DNA of 32,616 bases from an archaeon. GTDB lineage: Archaea > Micrarchaeota > Micrarchaeia > CAILAH01. Positions 25,318-32,616 of this stretch are shown here, piece after piece; position 1 is the first letter of the stretch, and every line of letters begins with the position of its first letter. Both the position numbers and the translations under genes were made by a program. Where the stretch lies: assembly GCA_024274875.1 (NCBI GenBank), contig JAJSAH010000019.1, positions 1-32,616 on the forward strand. The letters are read 5' to 3'. The notes beneath the pieces are model-generated. The model had not been told where the DNA came from. It worked only from the letters and a program-made list of their open reading frames with translations, and did not search any database.

Positions 25318-25878
25318 ATGAAAGCTCTTGAAAGAGTGCAAAAAGCATCACGGCACAACAGAAAGCCGTTGGCGCACATCGCAAAAATATGTGAAAATAG
25401 CGATGAGCCCATAATAAAAAAAGTTCCAAAAGGAGATTTTAAAGTTCTTCTTGCTCATAGCCTACCGCTTAATGAATGCACTTTGGATATATGGAAGAAA
25501 AATGTGCTCGCAATGGGAAATAGAGGAATTTCCGATAAGGTAATAAATATAATCTGTAATGAATTGGATTATATCGCATTAACAAAGGTAAAAAAGGGTG
25601 CGTATGGAATCGAGTTTATGATTATGGGGAAAGGATTTGTGTATTGGAAGGATTACATCAGCATTCTTGAGAAGGAAATATGTGGTATTAAAGAAGGAGT
25701 TAAAGAGAGGATGTCAACTTACATTTCGCTGTATGCTGGGGAAGCGCATGAAAACAAAATCCTTAGCGGCGTCGTGCTGTTGGCGAAATTGAGCAAAAGA
25801 GTTAAATTCTCAACATTAAACCGCCCAACTATATCATTGTCAGAATTATTTGCTGGTGAGGACACAGTTGCAGTTTAA
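25318..25878 (+). CDS. Hypothetical protein
   Basis: 186-aa ORF preceded by TATA-like AT-rich region; no family recognised. Confidence 0.6.
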   Translation: MKALERVQKASRHNRKPLAHIAKICENSDEPIIKKVPKGDFKVLLAHSLPLNECTLDIWKKNVLAMGNRGISDKVINIICNELDYIALTKVKKGAYGIEFMIMGKGFVYWKDYISILEKEICGIKEGVKERMSTYISLYAGEAHENKILSGVVLLAKLSKRVKFSTLNRPTISLSELFAGEDTVAV

Positions 25879-25912
25879 TGCTATTTTAATTTTTTAGCAT
25901 TAATATGTCATT

Positions 25913-26770
25913 GTGAAAATCATACCTGTTGCATTCGATTCATTAGGAACGCGGTCTATGGCAACCTACATCGAAACAAAAGATGTGAAATTATTCATAG
26001 ACCCTGGAGTATCGCTAGCTCCTGTAAGGTTTGGATTGCCTCCCCATCCTATAGAGATTGAAAGAATGAATGAGCACTGGGAGCAGATAAAAAAATATAT
26101 GGAAAAGGCTGAGCATGTTTGCATATCGCATTACCATTATGACCATCATGATCCAGAACATCCAGAGATATTCAAAGGAAAGCATGTGTTTGTAAAACAT
26201 CCTACGCAAAATATTAACAAGAGCCAGAAAGAAAGAGCCGCATACTTTCTTCCAAAAATAAAAGAAATTTGCAGTCTTGAATATGCCGAAGGCAAGAACA
26301 TATGCGTCGGGAATACTGAAATAAAATTTTCAAGAGCGGTTCCGCATGGTCCAGGGATCAGGCTGGGCTATGTTGTTGAGACAATCATTGATGATGGAAG
26401 GGAAGTTCTTGTGCATACAAGCGATGTTGAAGGTCCTGCGCTTAAAGAGCAATTAGAGCCAATATTAAACAACAGAGCAAGCATCGTCTTTCTGGATGGT
26501 CCTCTTTCATATATAATCTACAGGTATGGCAATAAGAATTTAGGGAATGCATTAGCAAACATGAAAAAAATGATTGATGCAGGGGTTAAAATACTTGTTT
26601 ATGACCATCATTTTTTGAGAGATCCAAAATACAAGGAAAGAATTGCAGAGGTTGAGGACTATGGGAAAGAACTCGGATGCAAAGTGCAGACCGCAGCAGA
26701 ATTCAGAGGAATGAAAGTTGATGCATTGGAAATGAGAAGGAAAGAGTTGCATGAGAATATGCCCGCTTAA
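25913..26770 (+). CDS. UPF0282-like MBL-fold metallohydrolase
   Basis: DSLGTRSMATYIETKDVKLFIDPGVSLAP, ISHYHYDHHDP, VHTSDVEGP, YDHHFLRD; GTG start. Confidence 0.88.
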   Translation: MKIIPVAFDSLGTRSMATYIETKDVKLFIDPGVSLAPVRFGLPPHPIEIERMNEHWEQIKKYMEKAEHVCISHYHYDHHDPEHPEIFKGKHVFVKHPTQNINKSQKERAAYFLPKIKEICSLEYAEGKNICVGNTEIKFSRAVPHGPGIRLGYVVETIIDDGREVLVHTSDVEGPALKEQLEPILNNRASIVFLDGPLSYIIYRYGNKNLGNALANMKKMIDAGVKILVYDHHFLRDPKYKERIAEVEDYGKELGCKVQTAAEFRGMKVDALEMRRKELHENMPA

Positions 26771-26845
26771 AAAATCTGTGATCGCTTATATATAATAAGA
26801 ATAATATAGTTATAGCTCCACATAGGTAAGGAATAAGGTGTTAAT

Positions 26846-28093
26846 ATGAACGGAAAAGTTGCGATTGCTGTTATATTTGTTGCTCTGCTATTGGGCTGCA
26901 TTGGCCCGAAAGAGATTGGTCCGGAAAAGATTGGCCCGGAAGAGAAGTTGGATAGTTTGGGCCATACCCTTGATGGCATGAATGCAATTAAAGAGAGCAA
27001 TAACTTGTTCGCATTCAAAATGTATATGGAAATGAGGGATTACGAAAATTTGTTCTTTTCTCCGTTCAGCATGTACAGCGCGTTTGCTGTGTTGTATGAG
27101 GGCGCAAACGGAAGCTCCGAACAACAGCTCCGAGATGCATTTGGATATCTGGATAAAGAGAAGATGAGACCTAACTATGCAGAAATTCAAAACATTCTGA
27201 ACGATAACTCACAGCAATATGTGTTGAGGAATGCAAATTCAATATGGATTCAAGAAGAATTCGATGTGAGAAAGGGATATTTAGAGATTTTAAGAACGCG
27301 ATACGGAGCGCACTCGAAAAATGTTGATTTCATCAACAATCCAGAAGAAGCAAAAAGCCAAATAAACGGTTGGATAGAGCAAAAAACGAATAGCAGGATA
27401 AAAAACTTGATTGCAGATATTCCAATAAATACGCGGTCAATCATAGCGAATGCAATATATTTTAAGGGTAAATGGGAACACAAATTTGACAAGTATAGGA
27501 CTAAGGATGACTATTTTATATTGGAAGACGGAACAAAAAAACAAATTAAAATGATGCAGTTAGGGAATGAATACAAAGGAGAAACGCTAAGATATGCCTA
27601 TGTAAACGGCGTTGAGGTGTTAGAACTTCCATATAATGGAAACATATCTATGTATGTGATTCTGCCCAATAAAACGCTGAATGAATTTGAGCAGGAATTC
27701 ACTTATGAAAAGTATGTTGAGTATAAGAAAAGAATGGGATATGAGTATGTGTATGTTGAACTGCCTAAATTCGAAGTTAGAACTGATGCTTACGAAATAA
27801 CAGAACCCATAAAACGCTTGGGCGCAGTTGATGTGTTCGACCCAAATAGAGCTGATTTATCTGGGATGACTGAAAAAAGAGGTTTGTATGTATCGAGCGT
27901 TGTTCATAAGGCATACATCAAAGTTGATGAGGAGGGCACAGAAGCTGCTGCTGCAACAGGCATTGTTGCTGGACTTACTTCACTTCCCGCGCAATTAATT
28001 ATCATTCATTTCAGGGCAGATCATCCGTTCATATACATAATTGAGCACAAAGATGCAGGGATTTTATTCATGGGAAAGCTTGAGAACCCTTAA
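26846..28093 (+). CDS. Serpin-family lipoprotein
   Basis: LLLGCIG lipobox; NLFFSPFSMYSAFAVLYEGANGSSEQQL; ANAIYFKGKWEHKF; hinge VDEEGTEAAAATGIVAG; ADHPFIYIIEHKDAGILFMGKL. Confidence 0.95.
   Translation: MNGKVAIAVIFVALLLGCIGPKEIGPEKIGPEEKLDSLGHTLDGMNAIKESNNLFAFKMYMEMRDYENLFFSPFSMYSAFAVLYEGANGSSEQQLRDAFGYLDKEKMRPNYAEIQNILNDNSQQYVLRNANSIWIQEEFDVRKGYLEILRTRYGAHSKNVDFINNPEEAKSQINGWIEQKTNSRIKNLIADIPINTRSIIANAIYFKGKWEHKFDKYRTKDDYFILEDGTKKQIKMMQLGNEYKGETLRYAYVNGVEVLELPYNGNISMYVILPNKTLNEFEQEFTYEKYVEYKKRMGYEYVYVELPKFEVRTDAYEITEPIKRLGAVDVFDPNRADLSGMTEKRGLYVSSVVHKAYIKVDEEGTEAAAATGIVAGLTSLPAQLIIIHFRADHPFIYIIEHKDAGILFMGKLENP
26903..26947 (+). repeat. 3 x 15-bp in-frame repeat encoding GP(K/E)(E/K)IGPEK-type linker
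   Basis: ggcccgaaagagatt / ggtccggaaaagatt / ggcccggaagagaag. Confidence 0.85.
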
Positions 28094-28112
28094 CCTCTCA
28101 CCTCTCCCATTA

Positions 28113-28871
28113 TTATATGCACATGAAATGTTTAAATGCAGAAAACCCAAATAAAAATAACAGCAATAAAGGAAATGCCATGCATATTCCAGAGGAGAGC
28201 TGCGGTTCATTTTCACTGTCTTCAAACTCTGATTGCGCAGGGCTTTCGGCGATTAAACATTCATTGTTTATGCATGCGTTACCTAAACCATTATTTATGC
28301 AGTAATCATTGGATATGCAGTATTTAAGGTCTTGTTCAAGCTCATAATCTAGATTCTCCGGAATTTCACCATCTATCAATATTATTCCTGGATTGTTGGG
28401 TTGAGCATATTTTTCCGTTTCAATATCAACAACTTCTTTGTATGAATTTATGTAGGACATTGTATCCGTGAAATCAAGGTAATCTGCGAGAGGCATATTG
28501 AATGCAATTTTCCATGAGCCACCAACATTATGAAACAGCGCAACGTATGTTAGGTTTACATTAATGTTCTCATAGCCCGTTATTGCAGATTCAAGATTAT
28601 ACACTGCCATCGCATAATCTCCATTTACCTCGTAATGAAAGTTGGATATTGAATATGATTCAGTGTCATAATTTTGCCAGACTCCTTCAACCATGTTCTC
28701 CATCACATCATAATCTTCCTGGGACCAATTCGATGTATCAATATATGATAAATACGCACCATAATCTTCATCAACAGTCGCTTGATAAAATGAATCAATT
28801 AAATTCTCATACATTGATGCAGAATATGTTGCTGCGCTTAATATAATGAGCAATAAAACATAGTATTTCAT
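28113..28871 (-). CDS. Secreted/membrane protein with C-terminal Cys-rich segment and TM
   Basis: Signal peptide; CISNDYCINNGLGNACINNEC; terminal hydrophobic helix. Confidence 0.72.
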   Translation of the reverse strand: MKYYVLLLIILSAATYSASMYENLIDSFYQATVDEDYGAYLSYIDTSNWSQEDYDVMENMVEGVWQNYDTESYSISNFHYEVNGDYAMAVYNLESAITGYENINVNLTYVALFHNVGGSWKIAFNMPLADYLDFTDTMSYINSYKEVVDIETEKYAQPNNPGIILIDGEIPENLDYELEQDLKYCISNDYCINNGLGNACINNECLIAESPAQSEFEDSENEPQLSSGICMAFPLLLLFLFGFSAFKHFMCI

Positions 28872-30620
28872 CTAACCACCGTCCTGCGTCCTTTTAAATC
28901 CAACATACCTAACTGGGAATGAAATCGTTTTTGTGGATGCATAACCATCGCCATCTTCAACATCTACTCTAATCATGCAAGGCATTTCCATAGGTTCGGA
29001 GTTAAGTATTCTTTCTCTTAAAGCAGCATTATCAACATAATCACGCACAGAACCTAACACACTTTGCGCAATATCATTGCCGTATGTTGCCGCTTTCCCT
29101 ACCAAAGGTATTGCTGAGACTGTTGAAGAAACTGCTCCTATGTATATCTTTACCGTTGTAATACCCATATCTATTAACAATAAACCTCCTTCGTATGAAC
29201 CTGATGCGCGTTCTGTTTGCTTGCCGATTTCAACAAAATGCTTTGCATCATCAACCATGCCTTTTATATTCCATGCAGTATCTGCGATCGGCACTAGCCA
29301 GCCCAATAATTTTTTTGTGAGCGATTTTGCAGCTATTTTTTCAGCGCGTTCTTCAGCGATCTCTTTGGTAGTTGTTGCAGCAACATCTTGCAGAGATGAT
29401 TCAGCAGATTCGAGCACATTAGCAGCGAGAGCAATCTCTAATGGGGTCAACCCGCGCTGTATTGAATCCCATTCTATAGTTGTTGATTTATCGGAACTGC
29501 TGAATTTTGCACCTTCTGTATCTATGCGCTCCATTCCATCATTAAGCCTAAACTTTCCGCATAAAGTTGGGCTTGTTAAAGTGTATGTATAAACATCATC
29601 TTTATCATCAGATATTTCTACTGAAATGTTGTATGACGAATATGAAACAACCGTTTTTGGGTTAACTGATATAGATTCAATCTTTGGAGCTGGAGATCTA
29701 ACGGACATTTTTAATGATTTCTCAACCTTCCACTCCTCGCCATCCGTGTGCTTTATTCCATAAACTTTCAAACTCAGATCATAGGGAAACTCATCCCAAT
29801 AAATTTTGCTTATGCCATTAATATCTGGAAAGGAGATTGTAATGGATGCTCTGCCATTGGAATCTGTTGATTTTGATTTATGCACTCTATCCCACATACC
29901 AAGCATGCCAGTAGATTTAGGATCATCCAACTCAAAATACACGCGCGCGCCTTTAACAGGAGCGCCACCAGAATATGTTAACACGACATCGATTTTAACA
30001 GAATCCTTTCCATTTAAGTAGGCATGATCTTTTGATAAATCAACAGTTAGGGATGGAATTCCTTTCTCAGGAGGTTTCTCGCACGAGCTCCCGTATTCAT
30101 CGCAACCATAAGCGCATTCAAACGTATAATAGTAGCATTGTCCATCATCTCCGCAATAACCATCGTAATAATATAGACCATCTCTGCAAAATGTCTGGGA
30201 GCAATCATCCTCGCATTCAATATTGCCCTGCGGTTCAGTTTGATTGTCTTGTTGCATGTATTCTTCACATCCTTCTCCGTATTTATCGCATGTGCTGCAA
30301 TAACTTACGCACTGCGCGCGGAATGTGCAATCCTCTGCATTATCTCCGCACATAACACCTACACAATTGTTTATGCAAAAATCCACATCAAACTCTGCAT
30401 CCTCAACGCTCGGTTCTTCACTCCAATTGCCCGTCTCAATAGGTTTAAGATACTCGCAGTAATAATCACATGATCCAAGATATGCCGCACACGGATCAGT
30501 ATCAAATGAACATTTGCTCATGCAATCATTGTAATCTGAATATTCAGGGCAATTGAGATCAACTGAATGCACAGTTAATGAAAGCAGCATGAGATATAAT
30601 AACATCAAAGCATGCTTCAT
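28872..30620 (-). CDS. Large secreted Cys-rich protein with Ig-like and Ala/Gly-rich helical regions
   Basis: Signal peptide; many Cys pairs in first ~190 aa; Ig-like PSLTVDLSKDHAYLNGKDSVKIDVVLTYSGGAPVKGARVYFEL. Confidence 0.78.
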   Translation of the reverse strand: MKHALMLLYLMLLSLTVHSVDLNCPEYSDYNDCMSKCSFDTDPCAAYLGSCDYYCEYLKPIETGNWSEEPSVEDAEFDVDFCINNCVGVMCGDNAEDCTFRAQCVSYCSTCDKYGEGCEEYMQQDNQTEPQGNIECEDDCSQTFCRDGLYYYDGYCGDDGQCYYYTFECAYGCDEYGSSCEKPPEKGIPSLTVDLSKDHAYLNGKDSVKIDVVLTYSGGAPVKGARVYFELDDPKSTGMLGMWDRVHKSKSTDSNGRASITISFPDINGISKIYWDEFPYDLSLKVYGIKHTDGEEWKVEKSLKMSVRSPAPKIESISVNPKTVVSYSSYNISVEISDDKDDVYTYTLTSPTLCGKFRLNDGMERIDTEGAKFSSSDKSTTIEWDSIQRGLTPLEIALAANVLESAESSLQDVAATTTKEIAEERAEKIAAKSLTKKLLGWLVPIADTAWNIKGMVDDAKHFVEIGKQTERASGSYEGGLLLIDMGITTVKIYIGAVSSTVSAIPLVGKAATYGNDIAQSVLGSVRDYVDNAALRERILNSEPMEMPCMIRVDVEDGDGYASTKTISFPVRYVGFKRTQDGG

Positions 30621-30664
30621 AGTGCATTAATCGTTAGAAATTATATAAATATAAGCATTAACAT

Positions 30665-30991
30665 ATGTTTATGTTGAGAAATATTCGTGATTTTATTGCT
30701 GAACAATGGTTCAGGTTCAGCGTGGGGTTGCAGTTGTTATCGATAGTTAATTTCGCACTGCTCGTGATTGCAACTTCTGACAAGCTGAGAAATGCAGTGC
30801 CATTAACATATACTTCGGAATTAATCCTACTGTTTGTCCCTGCTGCGTTTTTGTTTGCATGGGTTGCAGGTTACATAATGGAGGGAGTAGTAAAACTGCC
30901 ACAGGCAAGAGAAAAAGCTGCGATCAAACGCAGCCCTGCCTGGCAGGAAGTTTTTGAGAGACTGGACAGAATAGAGAAAAAAATAAAATAG
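30665..30991 (+). CDS. Small membrane protein, two TM segments
   Basis: 108-aa ORF with hydrophobic segments and a basic C-terminal helix. Confidence 0.6.
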   Translation: MFMLRNIRDFIAEQWFRFSVGLQLLSIVNFALLVIATSDKLRNAVPLTYTSELILLFVPAAFLFAWVAGYIMEGVVKLPQAREKAAIKRSPAWQEVFERLDRIEKKIK

Positions 30992-31720
30992 TCATTTGCT
31001 AAAAAGTATCGCAAGCATTACATCTCCAACCGCTTTCCCGCCTTCAAAATCATAACTGGTGTTTATAAAAATCAGATCAGGCCGTTTTACAATATATCTT
31101 TTAAGCGTCACGCATCCTTGTATTGAGTTAGTTATTTCAATAGGCTTCCAAAATTTCACATCATCCTTGCCAATTATAAAAGATAACATGAATTGGATGT
31201 CGCGGAGCATCACTGGATCAATTTCACTTAATCGCGCAATCAACCTGAACATATCAAGTGCAACGAGCTTTGATGGGTCGCCACCGCGCAATAAGTATGT
31301 TTTATACATATTTAACCTCCGCAACACCGAATCATCCCTAAATTTTGCAAGGTCTGTTTGCGTAAAACCTGATTCCGCCAATATCTGCTTTGCCAAACCT
31401 GATTTAATTACATGATAGAGAAATGCATATACCATTTGATTATAGCATAATGTGGTCTCTATATCAGTCAAATGATCTGGAAAATCGCTTAGTTTCTTAA
31501 TTATGCTCTTTGGAACATAGAAATGGCCTTTAACATCCAAGACAGACTTAACTTGAAGGAAATGATCTTTAACACTGTATAAAACCTCTGCAGATTTAAT
31601 CGTCTGGCATTGCTCGGTATATATGCTTTGAGATTCCATAAGCGTATCTTCAGGTATCTTGCTCCTGACAACATTCTTGGGACAATTGGTTGAACTATTG
31701 GAATATTTTCTCCTTCTCAT
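30992..31720 (-). CDS. Hypothetical soluble protein, 26-bp overlap with upstream 7-8 TM gene
   Basis: 242-aa ORF; overlap suggests translational coupling. Confidence 0.65.
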   Translation of the reverse strand: MRRRKYSNSSTNCPKNVVRSKIPEDTLMESQSIYTEQCQTIKSAEVLYSVKDHFLQVKSVLDVKGHFYVPKSIIKKLSDFPDHLTDIETTLCYNQMVYAFLYHVIKSGLAKQILAESGFTQTDLAKFRDDSVLRRLNMYKTYLLRGGDPSKLVALDMFRLIARLSEIDPVMLRDIQFMLSFIIGKDDVKFWKPIEITNSIQGCVTLKRYIVKRPDLIFINTSYDFEGGKAVGDVMLAILFSK

Positions 31721-32453
31721 TAGAAACCACCTCCAACATCTTCCGCATTCCGTACAACATAATCACATAAAAGAGGAGGTATAACAGGTATGCGCCCGAA
31801 GCAATTTCTCTTATGCCATTAATTTTTGAATAATTGTCGAGCATTGAGTAAACCACTAAAAGCAGAGAGCCCAAACAAAATATGCCGACAACATTGCTGA
31901 GCGGATTCATCCCACCTCCGAGATATGCATACAGAGCCATGCTGAAAAGAGATATGGAAATTACTGAATATATGAAATAAACCACAGTTGGTTGCATCAA
32001 TATGCCTATATCAAGAGTCCAGTTAAATGCTATAACAAATCCTATCACAAAAAACAAAACTGTCAAAAGAATGTGAATCAATCTGTTGGTGCGAGTAATG
32101 TTTATGAATACAAACTTAACCATAGTATAGAATGAATACAAGTAAAGGAAGTAGGATGCAACCCAAAACAGATCTATTATATTTTCATGCGATTGCATCC
32201 CTCCGGATATGAACCTATCAAATACTGTGCCAGCGAATGTTAGTGACAATGCGATTATCAGGAGGCCTATCCATTTTATGCGAGATTGTCTATAAGTGCC
32301 TATTAAGTATACAACGCCTGTTATTTGGAGTATGATTAATGTGATTGATTCTACAACGCGCAACAGCAATCCATTCGTAAGATGCAGAACTGCCGTTAAA
32401 AACAGCATAAATATGCACAGTGCAAATAAATATTCATACGCCACCCTATTCAT
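31695..32453 (-). CDS. Polytopic (about 7-8 TM) membrane protein, possible sensor-type domain
   Basis: Repeated hydrophobic helices; ATG 32453 with TATA-like taatatatt about 25 nt upstream on minus strand. Confidence 0.65.
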   Translation of the reverse strand: MNRVAYEYLFALCIFMLFLTAVLHLTNGLLLRVVESITLIILQITGVVYLIGTYRQSRIKWIGLLIIALSLTFAGTVFDRFISGGMQSHENIIDLFWVASYFLYLYSFYTMVKFVFINITRTNRLIHILLTVLFFVIGFVIAFNWTLDIGILMQPTVVYFIYSVISISLFSMALYAYLGGGMNPLSNVVGIFCLGSLLLVVYSMLDNYSKINGIREIASGAYLLYLLFYVIMLYGMRKMLEVVSNEKEKIFQ

Positions 32454-32500
32454 GCAAAGGTATTGCATCAAAATATATTAAATCTGTGATAAATTTCAGT

Positions 32501-32616
32501 TAAACTTATAATAAACTTATAATAAACTTATAATAAACTTATAATAAACTTATAATAAACTTATAATAAACTTATAATAAACTTATAATAAACTTATAAT
32601 AAACTTATAATAAACT
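32501..32616. repeat. 11-bp tandem repeat (taaacttataa)n, at least 10.5 copies, reaching window end
   Basis: Exact repetition of taaacttataa from 32501 to 32616. Confidence 0.98.

Noticed and set aside
32501-32616. CRISPR array
   Set aside because: Contiguous 11-bp unit with no spacers and no cas genes nearby.

Overview
Compact archaeal locus; a DPANN-type lineage is suspected but cannot be proven from sequence alone. Recognisable informational genes are DNA topoisomerase VI A/B with a Dim2-like KH protein, Pus10, the aCPSF1/FttA termination nuclease next to the proteasome beta subunit, TFB, a YlqF-type cpGTPase, Pth2, NurA and DUF424. Metabolic or accessory genes are a class II ribonucleotide reductase (split in two), CutA, AIM24-like, UPF0282 MBL, a histidine phosphatase, a serpin lipoprotein, an ankyrin protein, a GGDEF diguanylate cyclase, a prepilin peptidase and several secreted or membrane proteins of unknown function. 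All three tRNAs found (Glu-TTC, Cys-GCA, Asp-GTC) have an intron at 37/38 with a bulge-helix-bulge-like junction. Most notable: (1) in-frame stop codons inside two highly conserved genes, aCPSF1 (TAA at 10953-10955) and Top6A (TAG at 3443-3445), each followed by in-frame conserved C-terminal sequence; (2) a tRNA-Asp intron carrying a 19-nt stem-loop duplicated within it; (3) a class II RNR whose TSCPD/Zn domain is a separate overlapping ORF; (4) an archaeal GGDEF protein near a prepilin peptidase; (5) an 11-bp tandem array running off the window end; (6) a candidate structured ncRNA near 17.51-17.59 kb; (7) a 46-bp duplication containing the 3' end of tRNA-Glu.
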